A stretch of DNA of 64,000 bases from Lacrimispora indolis DSM 755 (lineage in GTDB: Bacteria > Bacillota > Clostridia > Lachnospirales > Lachnospiraceae): NCBI RefSeq assembly GCF_000526995.1, contig NZ_AZUI01000001.1, positions 3,638,001 to 3,702,000 on the forward strand, in the 5' to 3' direction. Both the position numbers and the translations under genes were made by a program. Below the pieces are notes generated by a model. That model had not been told where the DNA came from and searched no databases. It saw nothing but the letters and a program-made list of their open reading frames with translations. Below are positions 18,506-26,448 of the stretch, piece by piece (within the stretch, counting starts at the first letter, position 1; every line of letters begins with the position of its first letter).

Positions 18506-19936
18506 ATGAAAACCGGTAAATTGCTGGAGGATTTGATCGAAATTGCGGATATTCCGAAAACAGATTTTGCAATCAGCATGAACATGACTCCAAGTGGATT
18601 AAGCAAGATTCTGAAAGGGGGAAGGCTGCCTTTTCTGAAGGAAAAGAGGGCATTTTGCCGGCAGGCCGCCGCATATTTTGCAGAAGTTCTGTATGGACAT
18701 GGCTGTTATTTAAAATTTATGCATATTTTTCCGGTCATATATGATTTCAGTTCCAGATACGAACTGGAAATGTTTCTGTCTTATGCCATTGAGTATGCCT
18801 TTGATAAAGATTTTGACGAGGAGAACAATGGAAATATGAGTTATCCCGACAGGGAAGCAAGCTTTCTGGGGAAAAAGACCATCCTGAACATGTTCTGTGT
18901 GCTTATTTCCGATCACATCATGGGCAGTCATGACCTTCCCCTGGAGTTTTACAGCACCCTCCCCCTTTTTGACCGGTATTATTCTGACATTTTCCAAAGA
19001 GTAAAAATAGCAAATCCTCGAAAAGGGGAAAGGGCCGTCTTTAACCACTTTTTTGATATGACCTCCTTAGAAACGTCCTCCGGCGATTATAATACCGGTC
19101 TTCTGTCCTCCATTGTCAGGGCCCAGGAGTATGTGGATTTGAATCTATGGAAAACCACAAAAGAAATGAACTGCCTCTTTTTACTTTTAAAGGGTCAATT
19201 TCTCCTTCTTTTCAGCCTGCAGCTGGATGGGATGCCTCTTATGTCCTTTGTCACCCATAAAGGCTATTTGAGTGTATTCTTCAATTCGCTTATGAGAAAT
19301 GATGCCAGGAAAATAAGCTACAGCGGAAGAGAGGCAGCAGCGGCGTTGGAAGCAGACCCTTCCATCCCCTCAAGGGTGATGGACAGGCATATGGAGGCCG
19401 TATATAATTTCATATCTATAGGCTATTTAGTGGGAGAAAAGGATTTGGGGCCGGCAGGAGGCAGGGAGGTGGCCAAAAGAGCTGTTCTGGAACTTTTTCA
19501 CAGGATCCTGGACAAGGATACCATTTTTCTCGTCACCGTGGATGCCATGCTTGGCTTTTGTTCTACAGGAAAAGCCATTGTGCCCCTTTTTGGCGCTGTG
19601 GATTTTCTGCCTGAGGAACGCATCCCATACCTGCGGAGGTTTAACTCCTTTATCAACGATAAAAGCTCTGACAAAGTCAGGATCGTAAACAGCGAACAGC
19701 CGAAAGCAGCAGTGTTCTGTTTAAAAGGGCTGAATCTGATTTATATGATTGATCATGATTATAAGGAGGAAAAAGTCCACTGCTTTGAGACGGATCTGTT
19801 CCATGAAATTTTAAGCAGGGAAACATCAGATAACACCATGAAGCTGCTGGACTTCAGCCCTGATCTTTGGGAGACTTACCTTGATGAAATGTCCAGGAAC
19901 CTTAGCAGACCGGTTTTGCAGAAACAGCTGAGCTGA
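18506..19936 (+). CDS. Large HTH-domain protein divergent from the LPXTG gene
   Basis: A 476-residue protein with an N-terminal XRE-like helix-turn-helix (about residues 5-45, TDFAISMNMTPSGLSKILKGG) and a long, mostly helical remainder that I do not recognise. There is no signal peptide and no clear transmembrane segment. RBS GTGGGGATCAGG lies just upstream. The divergent arrangement makes it the natural candidate regulator of the surface protein. The C-terminal 430 residues could sense a ligand or hold an enzyme fold; nothing in the sequence decides this. Confidence 0.72.
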   Translation: MKTGKLLEDLIEIADIPKTDFAISMNMTPSGLSKILKGGRLPFLKEKRAFCRQAAAYFAEVLYGHGCYLKFMHIFPVIYDFSSRYELEMFLSYAIEYAFDKDFDEENNGNMSYPDREASFLGKKTILNMFCVLISDHIMGSHDLPLEFYSTLPLFDRYYSDIFQRVKIANPRKGERAVFNHFFDMTSLETSSGDYNTGLLSSIVRAQEYVDLNLWKTTKEMNCLFLLLKGQFLLLFSLQLDGMPLMSFVTHKGYLSVFFNSLMRNDARKISYSGREAAAALEADPSIPSRVMDRHMEAVYNFISIGYLVGEKDLGPAGGREVAKRAVLELFHRILDKDTIFLVTVDAMLGFCSTGKAIVPLFGAVDFLPEERIPYLRRFNSFINDKSSDKVRIVNSEQPKAAVFCLKGLNLIYMIDHDYKEEKVHCFETDLFHEILSRETSDNTMKLLDFSPDLWETYLDEMSRNLSRPVLQKQLS

Positions 19937-20059
19937 TTAAAGTTTCATGCTTATTTCATGGGGACAATGAAAAACCAGGAATGTTTTGATTTGAGAAAAA
20001 GAACTGATAAGAAGCTGTAAAATTTTGGAGGATATACAATAATAATAAGGTGTGAGAAG

Positions 20060-20125
20060 GAAGTGCTGCACAATGACAGGAAGCCATCATGACTTCCTGT
20101 CAGGAGCAGCACTTCAGTTCTTTTT
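20060..20125 (+). terminator. Long hairpin terminator between convergent units
   Basis: GAAGTGCTGC (20060-20069) pairs with GCAGCACTTC (20106-20115), and TGACAGGAAG (20074-20083) with CTTCCTGTCA (20093-20102), followed by TTCTTTTT on the plus strand. It ends the HTH gene transcript and lies just beyond the ribH stop on the opposite strand. Confidence 0.78.
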
Positions 20126-20146
20126 AAACTTACACCGTATATCGGC

Positions 20147-20608
20147 TTAAAAGGCCCGCATTAAGTTTACCATTTCAATGGCGCTGACGGCACTGTCAAA
20201 TCCCTTGTTTCCGGCTTTCGTTCCGGCACGTTCAATTGCCTGTTCAATATTTTCTGTTGTAAGGACCCCAAACAAAACCGGAATATCATTAGCAAGTGCT
20301 GTCTGTGCAATACCTTTTGATACCTCGCTGCATACATAATCATAATGGCTGGTACTTCCGCGGATGACTGCTCCAAGGCATATTACCGCATCATATTTCT
20401 TACTTTTTGCCATTTTGGAAGCTATCAGCGGAATTTCAAAAGCTCCGGGAACCCATGCCACATCAATATTTTCTTCTTGAACATCATGGCGTTTTAATCC
20501 ATCCAATGCACCGGAAAGCAGCTTGGAGGTTATGAATTCATTAAAGCGGGCAGCAACGATTCCGATCTTAATGTCCTCAGATATAAGTTTTCCTTCAAAT
20601 ACGTTCAT
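20147..20608 (-). CDS. ribH: 6,7-dimethyl-8-ribityllumazine synthase
   Basis: A 153-residue lumazine synthase that condenses 5-amino-6-ribitylamino-uracil with 3,4-dihydroxy-2-butanone 4-phosphate. Family motifs [31 protein letters not shown] and [12 protein letters not shown] (with the catalytic His in the SHYDYV segment) are present and the length is standard. It is the last gene of the rib operon, 15 bases after ribBA, and so falls under the FMN riboswitch upstream of ribD. Confidence 0.97.
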   Translation of the reverse strand: MNVFEGKLISEDIKIGIVAARFNEFITSKLLSGALDGLKRHDVQEENIDVAWVPGAFEIPLIASKMAKSKKYDAVICLGAVIRGSTSHYDYVCSEVSKGIAQTALANDIPVLFGVLTTENIEQAIERAGTKAGNKGFDSAVSAIEMVNLMRAF

Positions 20609-20623
20609 GTAAAAATCTCCTTT

Positions 20624-21823
20624 TTAATAGTTTAAAATATGGCCCATTTTGGATTGCTTTGTTTGTAAATAGAACAGGTCATGAGCTGTCGCGTTCATTT
20701 GGATAGGAACCCGTTCCGTGATCTCCATACCAAAGCCGGAAAGCTGATATACTTTGTCAGGGTTGTTTGTTAACAGACGTAAGGTTTTAGCGCCTAAATC
20801 TTTCAGTATTTGAGCGCCAATATAATATTCTCTCATATCACCGTCAAAGCCCAATGCGATATTGGCTTCAAGAGTATCCATACCCAGATCCTGCAATTCA
20901 TAGGCACGCAGCTTGTTAATAAGCCCAATGCCGCGCCCTTCCTGCCGCATGTAGAGCAGGACCCCGCGTCCCTCTTGTGCAATTTGTGCCATTGCTGCCG
21001 CAAACTGCTGACCGCAATCACAGCGGAGAGAACCAAACGCATCTCCTGTCAAACACTCTGAATGAACGCGGCATAAAAGATTCTTTCCATCTCCAATATC
21101 CCCGTGGACCAATGCGATATGATGTTCTCCATTCAGCTTATTCACATAGCCATACGCTTTGAAATCGCCGTATTTAGTAGGCATTTTTGTTACAGTAACA
21201 CGTTCTGCCAGCTTGTCGTGATTTTTGCGGTAGCTTTGCAGCGCTTTAATTGTAATAAACTTTAAATTCCATTTTTGTGCCAGTTCGATCAATTCCGGGG
21301 TGCGCATCATGGTGCCGTCATCTCCCATGATTTCACAACATAGACCGCACTCTTTTAAATTGGCAAGCCTTAGTAAATCCACCGTTGCCTCTGTGTGACC
21401 GTTTCGTTCAAGAACACCGTTTCGTTTTGCAGTCAACGGGAACATATGGCCGGGACGCCGGAAATCTTCCGGCTTTACATCATCCCTGGCGCAGGCACGG
21501 GCAGTCCTGCTCCGTTCTTCTGCTGAAATTCCCGTTGTGGTATCAATATGGTCGATAGAAACCGTAAAGGCAGTTTCATGGTTGTCTGTATTGGAATTTA
21601 CCATTTGGGGAAGATTGAGCTTTTGGCAAAGCTCAATGCTCATGGGCATACAAATCAGCCCTTTCCCGTGTATTGCCATAAAATTCACATTCTCTGTGGT
21701 AGCAAACTCAGCCCCACAGATCAAATCTCCTTCATTTTCCCTGTCCTCGTCATCTGTGACTAAAATGATTTTGCCCTGACGTAAGTCGTCAAGTGCTTCT
21801 TCAATCGTGTTGAATTGAAACAT
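20624..21823 (-). CDS. ribBA: Bifunctional DHBP synthase / GTP cyclohydrolase II
   Basis: A 399-residue fusion. The N-terminal half is 3,4-dihydroxy-2-butanone-4-phosphate synthase ([11 protein letters not shown] near residue 25, RRPGHMFPL and GHTEATVDL), and the C-terminal half is GTP cyclohydrolase II with the zinc motif [15 protein letters not shown] and RQEGRGIGL. It supplies both substrates of the riboflavin pathway. Length is normal. It is 8 bases after ribE and 15 before ribH in a tightly packed operon. Confidence 0.97.
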   Translation of the reverse strand: MFQFNTIEEALDDLRQGKIILVTDDEDRENEGDLICGAEFATTENVNFMAIHGKGLICMPMSIELCQKLNLPQMVNSNTDNHETAFTVSIDHIDTTTGISAEERSRTARACARDDVKPEDFRRPGHMFPLTAKRNGVLERNGHTEATVDLLRLANLKECGLCCEIMGDDGTMMRTPELIELAQKWNLKFITIKALQSYRKNHDKLAERVTVTKMPTKYGDFKAYGYVNKLNGEHHIALVHGDIGDGKNLLCRVHSECLTGDAFGSLRCDCGQQFAAAMAQIAQEGRGVLLYMRQEGRGIGLINKLRAYELQDLGMDTLEANIALGFDGDMREYYIGAQILKDLGAKTLRLLTNNPDKVYQLSGFGMEITERVPIQMNATAHDLFYLQTKQSKMGHILNY

Positions 21824-21831
21824 AATTCCTC

Positions 21832-22470
21832 CTAATATCCGGCTTCCGTAAGAAAGCCTTTTGACAGTTTCGTTGGTTGCGCCGGTTTACCCAGAAACTT
21901 TTCAATATATTTTCCAACACAGTCATTTTCTAAATTGACTGTATCTCCAACCCGCTTTCCAGCTAGTGTGGTATGATTTGCGGTATGTGGGATAACAGAT
22001 ATGCTGAAATCAACGTCAGAGACTTTAGCAACTGTCAGACTAATGCCGTCAACCGCAATGGAACCTTTTTCTACGATGTAACGTAAAATCTCCGGTGTTG
22101 CCCGGATGTTATACCAAACTGCATTGTCATCCCTTTTTATCCAGCGAATAACGCCTGTTCCGTCAATATGTCCGGTGACAATATGGCCTCCAAAACGCCC
22201 ATCAGCCGGCATGGCCCGTTCCAGATTGACCATGGCGCCGGAATGAAGGCTGTTAAGGGAAGAACGCTGGATTGTTTCATGCATGACATCTGCTGTAAAT
22301 CCGGTGCTTGTATAAGACGTAACCGTTAAGCAAATTCCGTTTACAGCAATGCTGTCACCCAGTTTCATGTCCTTTAACACAGAGGCCGCCCCAATGGTTA
22401 AGACCGCAGAATTCGCCCCTTTTTTTATATTGCGGACTGTTCCGGTTTCTTCAATGATCCCTGTAAACAC
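21832..22470 (-). CDS. ribE: Riboflavin synthase, alpha chain
   Basis: A 212-residue riboflavin synthase, which dismutates two lumazine molecules to riboflavin. It begins with the characteristic [10 protein letters not shown] and contains two internal lumazine-binding repeats, each with a [17 protein letters not shown] segment (the second is [13 protein letters not shown]). Its start lies 46 bases inside the end of ribD, so the two genes overlap and are probably translationally coupled. Confidence 0.96.
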   Translation of the reverse strand: MFTGIIEETGTVRNIKKGANSAVLTIGAASVLKDMKLGDSIAVNGICLTVTSYTSTGFTADVMHETIQRSSLNSLHSGAMVNLERAMPADGRFGGHIVTGHIDGTGVIRWIKRDDNAVWYNIRATPEILRYIVEKGSIAVDGISLTVAKVSDVDFSISVIPHTANHTTLAGKRVGDTVNLENDCVGKYIEKFLGKPAQPTKLSKGFLTEAGY

Positions 22471-23555
22471 TCTATCACCTCACTTTCCAAAAGAATGTCC
22501 CCGCCTAATTTAGTGACTGATGGAGGCAGCAGCTGATAAGCTTCATCTGGTGCTTCAATGCCTGTGCCGCCGATGGGAGATTTGGCATTGATACCTCCAA
22601 ATAATTTGGGCGCAAGATAAACCTGCATTTTGTTAACAATACCACTGTTCAGTGCAGACCAATTTAACGTTTGACCTCCTTCTAATAAAATGCTGTCCAT
22701 TCCCTTTTTTCCTAAAGCAATCATCAGCTCCTTTAAATCCACATGACCATCCTTTGACGGCAGGAGAAGAACTTCACATCCTGCCTCTTTGTATGTCTGT
22801 ATCCTGATGCTGTCTGTGCAGCAGGTTGCAATGACTGTTTTATGCTGTTTTGCGGTTTTCACTACCTTTGCCTGTAACGGCGTTTTTAGTTCTGTGTCAC
22901 AAATAATGCGGACAGGACTTTTTAAGTCAGGCAACCGGCATGTCAGCAAGGGGTCATCAATGATAATCGTGCCTACCCCTGCCATGATCCCAGAATACCG
23001 ATGTCTGTCTTTGTGGACACGCTCACGGGCGGTTTCCCCTGTGATCCATTTGGATTTTCCAGAGCGGGTGGCGATTTTTCCATCCATTGTCATGGCGTAT
23101 TTCATTACAACATAAGGAGTTTTGTTCTGAATGAAATGGAAGAATACTTCATTGAGTTTATTGCACTCCTCGGTCAGCACTCCTTCCACAACCTCAATTC
23201 CATGCTGATGCAACATTTCAATTCCTTTTCCGGCCACCAAAGGGTTGGGGTCAGATGAGCCGATTACTACGCGCCGGATTCCGCTTGAAATAATTGCTTC
23301 CGTGCATGGCGGTGTTTTTCCAAAATGACAGCACGGTTCCAATGTTACATACAGCGTTGCGCCATTGGGTAAATCTGTGCAGTTTTGAAGGGCATCCCGT
23401 TCTGCATGAAGCTTACCGTACTGATGATGATAACCCGTACCAATGATGATATGGTCTTTTACGATAACCGCTCCGACCATTGGATTGGGATTTACCCATC
23501 CACAACCCTTTTCTGCAAGCTCCAATGCTTTTTGCATATAATCTTTATCTTTCAA
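22425..23555 (-). CDS. ribD: Bifunctional riboflavin deaminase/reductase
   Basis: A 376-residue enzyme with an N-terminal zinc deaminase (HAERDAL near residue 50, then PCCHFGKTPPC) and a C-terminal reductase (KYAMTMDGKIAT, GVGTIIIDDPLLTCR, LLEGG). It converts the pyrimidine product of GTP cyclohydrolase II in two steps. It is the first gene of the rib operon. TCAGGAGGTG lies 8 bases before the ATG, right after a 13-bp stem-loop that may limit ribosome access. Confidence 0.97.
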   Translation of the reverse strand: MKDKDYMQKALELAEKGCGWVNPNPMVGAVIVKDHIIIGTGYHHQYGKLHAERDALQNCTDLPNGATLYVTLEPCCHFGKTPPCTEAIISSGIRRVVIGSSDPNPLVAGKGIEMLHQHGIEVVEGVLTEECNKLNEVFFHFIQNKTPYVVMKYAMTMDGKIATRSGKSKWITGETARERVHKDRHRYSGIMAGVGTIIIDDPLLTCRLPDLKSPVRIICDTELKTPLQAKVVKTAKQHKTVIATCCTDSIRIQTYKEAGCEVLLLPSKDGHVDLKELMIALGKKGMDSILLEGGQTLNWSALNSGIVNKMQVYLAPKLFGGINAKSPIGGTGIEAPDEAYQLLPPSVTKLGGDILLESEVIECLQGSLKKPEQSAI

Positions 23556-23570
23556 TCACGCACCTCCTGA

Positions 23571-23611
23571 AAAAGTAAAATGCCTTGAACCATAGATCGT
23601 TCAAGGCATTT
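23571..23611 (-). terminator. Stem-loop next to the ribD ribosome site
   Basis: Perfect 13-bp arms 23578-23590 and 23599-23611 (AAATGCCTTGAAC and complement) with an 8-base loop. In the minus direction it is followed by TACTTTTTC and then AGGAGG of ribD. It may be a second terminator or a structure shielding translation initiation. Confidence 0.6.
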
Positions 23612-23653
23612 ACCAGCGTCAAAATATTTAAATATATCTGAAGGTATGTATCT

Positions 23654-23693
23654 GAAAATAAAAAGCTCTGAAACGATAAAATCATTTCAGAGC
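23654..23693 (-). terminator. Intrinsic terminator of the FMN riboswitch
   Basis: GCTCTGAAA (23665-23673) pairs with TTTCAGAGC (23685-23693), with further GAT/ATC pairing inside. The minus-strand transcript continues into TTTTTATTTTC at 23664-23654. It lies about 30 bases after the aptamer, as expected of a transcription-attenuating expression platform. Confidence 0.85.
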
Positions 23694-23723
23694 GAATATA
23701 CGATACACACATTTGTGCGCTTT

Positions 23724-23833
23724 TATCTTCTTTCATCCAGACTGTACTGTCGGCTTCGGAATCACACCGAATCATGCCTTACGGCTCGTGGGCTTTACCA
23801 CCGGTAGGGATTTGCACCCTGCCCTGAAGATAC
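23724..23833 (-). ncRNA. FMN riboswitch (RFN element)
   Basis: Read on the minus strand, the region contains the conserved RFN blocks in order: TATCTTCAGGGCAGGGTG, CCCTACCGGTGG, AAGCCCACGAGCC, GATTCGGTGTGATTCCG, AGCCGACAGT, AGTCTGGATG and a closing GAAGATA that pairs with the start. It lies between a strong promoter and ribD, so FMN binding should shut down the riboflavin operon through the following terminator. Confidence 0.97.
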
Positions 23834-23853
23834 TATTTAATTTTCATTTTGCC

Positions 23854-23882
23854 ATTATACAGCAAAGTTAGGGTGTTGTCAA
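23854..23882 (-). promoter_or_regulatory. Promoter of the rib operon
   Basis: On the minus strand TTGACA (23882-23877), a 17-base spacer and TATAAT (23859-23854) form a consensus sigma-A promoter, about 21 bases before the riboswitch aptamer. Confidence 0.88.
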
Positions 23883-23914
23883 TAGAAAAGAAAACAGTAC
23901 ACCCTATAATTCTA

Positions 23915-23943
23915 TTGCATATGAAAATGGATAATGTTATAAT
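23915..23943 (+). promoter_or_regulatory. Promoter of the DeoR-type regulator gene
   Basis: TTGCAT at 23915-23920, 17 bases, TATAAT at 23938-23943. It diverges from the rib promoter across about 30 bases and leaves a leader of roughly 95 bases before the regulator gene. Confidence 0.7.
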
Positions 23944-24047
23944 TGAACTACAAACGAAAATTCAACCGAATCAGGCGGCCAAGCGGAGGGGCTGACCCTT
24001 GGTCATTGGGAATATCCGCTTGGCTGGAACAGAACGGAGGAGATCTT

Positions 24048-24800
24048 ATGACAGATCGGCAGACGAAGATTTTGCAGATTGTGAATGAACAAAAAAGAGT
24101 GGAAGTGACCAGTTTGTCGGAGCTGCTGGATGTGTCCCAGGTAACCATCCGTAAGGATCTGGATGTGCTGGAGGAGAGAGGGCTTCTGACCAGGGAACAC
24201 GGGTATGCGGCAGTCCGGAATACGGATGACATCACCAACCGTCTGTCAGTGCGGTATGATACCAAGCTTAAGATCGCCAAGGCTGCGGCAAAGATCGTAG
24301 CCAACGGTGAAACCGTTATGATAGAATCCGGTTCCAGCTGTGCCTTGCTGGCAGAGCAGCTGGCAAATGAGAAAAAGGATGTTACCATCATTACAAACTC
24401 CGCATTTATTGCCAACCATATCCGGGAGTCTGCCATAGGAAAGATCATTCTGTTGGGCGGAGACTATCAGACGGAATCTCAGGTCATGGTAGGCCCTATG
24501 GTGAGAAAATGCGCCAGAGAGTTTTTTGTAGATAAGCTGTTTATGGGAACCGACGGGTTTATTCCACAGGCGGGATTTACCTGCGGGGACATGATGCGGG
24601 CAGAGTCCATGAAGAACATGGCGGAGTCGGCCAAGCATTCCATCATCCTCACGGATTCCAGCAAATTTGAGCAGCAGGGTGTCGTTTTGCAGTCCCGGTT
24701 TGAGAATATCAATATGGTATATACGGACAATGGGATTCCGGACAGTGCAAAAGAGATTATGGAACGGTATCAGATTGCCGTGGAAGTGATAGAGGTGTAG
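24048..24800 (+). CDS. DeoR-family sugar-phosphate-responsive repressor
   Basis: A 250-residue DeoR/GlpR-type regulator: N-terminal HTH (VTSLSELLDVSQVTIRKDLDVLEERG) and a C-terminal sugar-phosphate sensor domain with the conserved GGDYQTESQVMVGP and TDSSKF segments. The ATG at 24048 follows GGAGGAG by 6 bases; the open frame begins further upstream at 23943, but those residues are not family sequence. A terminator follows, so it is transcribed alone. Its likely targets are the aldolase and PTS genes downstream, which is inference from position. Confidence 0.9.
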   Translation: MTDRQTKILQIVNEQKRVEVTSLSELLDVSQVTIRKDLDVLEERGLLTREHGYAAVRNTDDITNRLSVRYDTKLKIAKAAAKIVANGETVMIESGSSCALLAEQLANEKKDVTIITNSAFIANHIRESAIGKIILLGGDYQTESQVMVGPMVRKCAREFFVDKLFMGTDGFIPQAGFTCGDMMRAESMKNMAESAKHSIILTDSSKFEQQGVVLQSRFENINMVYTDNGIPDSAKEIMERYQIAVEVIEV

Positions 24801-24838
24801 CAGAGCTGCTGCACGCAAACAGGAAGGGTTATGAGATC

Positions 24839-24876
24839 CCTGCACCTGCCTTTAGGGCAGATGCAGGTTTTTTTTT
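24839..24876 (+). terminator. Terminator after the DeoR-type gene
   Basis: CCTGCA...CTGCC pairs with GGCAG...TGCAGG around a TTTAG loop, followed by nine Ts. Confidence 0.85.
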
Positions 24877-25204
24877 ACCGTTTCACACAGCCCGCTGTGA
24901 AGGCATTTCTCACGGTTCCAGAGGATCTGGGTATGGGGCGCCTGAGTTCCGGATTGGAACACCATTTGCACCACAAGGGGCAGCCCTTAAAAAAGACCAC
25001 CATCCGGATTCCCGGTCCGTCGTGTATGCTGAATTTTTGAATATGGTTGCTTTCATTTGAAACTGCTCCTCATCCTGAAAGTTTGAAGCATGAGGGGCAT
25101 GAGGCCTTGTGAATATCCCTTTGTATCGATACAATATCATGTGAATGAACAAAAGCAAATGAATTTTAAATAAAAATGTAATTATTTCGAATGAAGTGGA
25201 AGTA
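24877..25204. other. Gene-free stretch with a possible coding remnant
   Basis: No convincing gene. On the plus strand, 24923-25060 is open and ends in a protein-like tail ([19 protein letters not shown], then PDSRSVV and [10 protein letters not shown]) without a start codon or ribosome site. It could be the decayed 3' end of a gene. A longer minus-strand frame (24910-25341) lacks a ribosome site and runs through the next promoter, so I do not call it. Confidence 0.3.
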
Positions 25205-25233
25205 TTGACATATGCAAAACAGAGGGGTATACT
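25205..25233 (+). promoter_or_regulatory. Promoter of the transaldolase-like gene
   Basis: TTGACA at 25205-25210, exactly 17 bases, TATACT at 25228-25233, leaving a leader of about 120 bases before the ATG at 25363. Confidence 0.8.
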
Positions 25234-25362
25234 GAAGTTACAAAACAATGGTATATAAGATCTAATAATAGAGGATAAAAGGGGGGAGTTTTTTAGAACA
25301 GGCATGCAGGGGCTTACCGGTTCAGTATAAAAGACAATCATAAGTTAGAGAGGATAACGATT

Positions 25363-26040
25363 ATGGAATTTTTATTTGACTCTGCGAATCTGGAAGACAT
25401 TAAAAAATACAGCAAGATTTTTCCCATTACAGGTGTTACCAGCAATCCTTCTATCATTAAGAAAGAAGGCAAGATCGAATTTTTCAGACATTTTTGTGAT
25501 ATCCGCAAGGTGATCGGAATGGAACGCTCTTTACATATCCAGGTGACCGGAAGGGATGGGGATACCATGATCCGGGAAGGAAGAACTATTTTGGACAAGG
25601 TGGATAAGAACGTATTTATTAAAATTCCAACCACAGAGGAAGGCTTAAAAGCAATGCGGGTCTTAAAAACTGAGGGGGCAGGCATCACGGCAACTGCGAT
25701 TTATTCCAAGATACAGGGGTATCTGGCCATGGAGGCGGGAGCTGATTTTATTGCTCCATACTTTAACCGAATGGAAAACCTGGATATCGACGCAGCTGAT
25801 ACCATCGCCTGCTTTGCGGACCAGATCGCAGCTGGAGGTTATAAGACAAAGATCCTGGCGGCAAGCTTTAAGAACATTGCCCAGGTAAATGCCGCCTTTG
25901 CCGCGGGGGCCCAGACAGCCACCCTGCAGCCGGAGCTTCTCCATGAAGCCTTTGGCATGGCTTCTATAAGCAAGGCTATTGATGATTTTGGAAAAGACTG
26001 GGAATCTGTATTTGGTGGCGTGGATATTACAAAACTTTAG
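25363..26040 (+). CDS. Transaldolase / fructose-6-phosphate aldolase family protein
   Basis: A 225-residue small transaldolase-type protein (FSA/TalC group). It shows FLFDSANLEDI at the N-terminus, GVTSNPSII, the Schiff-base lysine in FIKIP (about residue 87), TATAIYS and the ILAASFKN block. FSA enzymes split fructose 6-phosphate to dihydroxyacetone and glyceraldehyde 3-phosphate. In many bacteria FSA neighbours a glycerol dehydrogenase, and a remnant of such a gene follows directly here, which favours the dihydroxyacetone-producing reading. A sedoheptulose-type transaldolase role remains possible. Confidence 0.88.
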   Translation: MEFLFDSANLEDIKKYSKIFPITGVTSNPSIIKKEGKIEFFRHFCDIRKVIGMERSLHIQVTGRDGDTMIREGRTILDKVDKNVFIKIPTTEEGLKAMRVLKTEGAGITATAIYSKIQGYLAMEAGADFIAPYFNRMENLDIDAADTIACFADQIAAGGYKTKILAASFKNIAQVNAAFAAGAQTATLQPELLHEAFGMASISKAIDDFGKDWESVFGGVDITKL

Positions 26041-26043
26041 TAA

Positions 26044-26157
26044 AGGGAAATCGGACTTCCCACCACATTTAAGGAATTGGGTATTGATCAGGTTAAAGAT
26101 GAAAGACTGGTGGAAGCAGCAAAGGCTGCAGAAAAGCTTGAAAGTGAGCAGGCATAG
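26044..26157 (+). pseudogene. 3' remnant of an iron-containing alcohol/glycerol dehydrogenase gene
   Basis: Directly after the aldolase stop, an open frame without a start encodes EIGLPTTFKELGI, a block recognisable from the C-terminal part of glycerol dehydrogenase and other iron-containing alcohol dehydrogenases. It continues into about 20 residues that no longer follow the family before a stop. The upstream 90 percent of the gene is missing, so it is a deletion scar. The identification rests on one short block. Confidence 0.5.
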
Positions 26158-26448
26158 GGCCAAAAGGGACTCCGGAATTGAGCAGCAGGGAAGAACCCCT
26201 GCTGCTTTTCTTCACAAATTATCCGGTCCTCTGCAGAAACCAGGCAGGATTTATGGATGAATGTCTATGGACTGGAAGCAATGCCGGAATCCAGCAAGAT
26301 TTTTTATGATCTTGGGATCATACCTCATTAAAATGGGCGTTTTATCCGGTAAAAATTCGTATGGAAAATGATGTAAAATGTGTTACAATGGCAGAAGCAG
26401 CAAAAGAAAGCTTTCGCTGAGAATGTTTCACCATAGGAGAGGGTACAC
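26158..26448. other. Gene-free stretch before the PTS gene
   Basis: This stretch contains an imperfect repeat of AGCAGCAGGG/CCCCTGCTGCT (about 26179-26206, a terminator-like stem with TTTTC after it) and, from 26250 to 26328, an open segment ending in PESSKIFYDLGIIPH without a start, possibly another decayed gene end. The last 60 bases are the leader of the EIIC gene. Confidence 0.35.

Noticed and set aside
24910..25341. 143-residue minus-strand open frame
   Set aside because: No ribosome site, crosses a consensus promoter for the plus-strand aldolase, and the composition looks non-coding.
25979..26260. 93-residue plus-strand open frame after the aldolase
   Set aside because: It starts inside the aldolase gene in another frame; the true signal here is the dehydrogenase remnant in a different frame.
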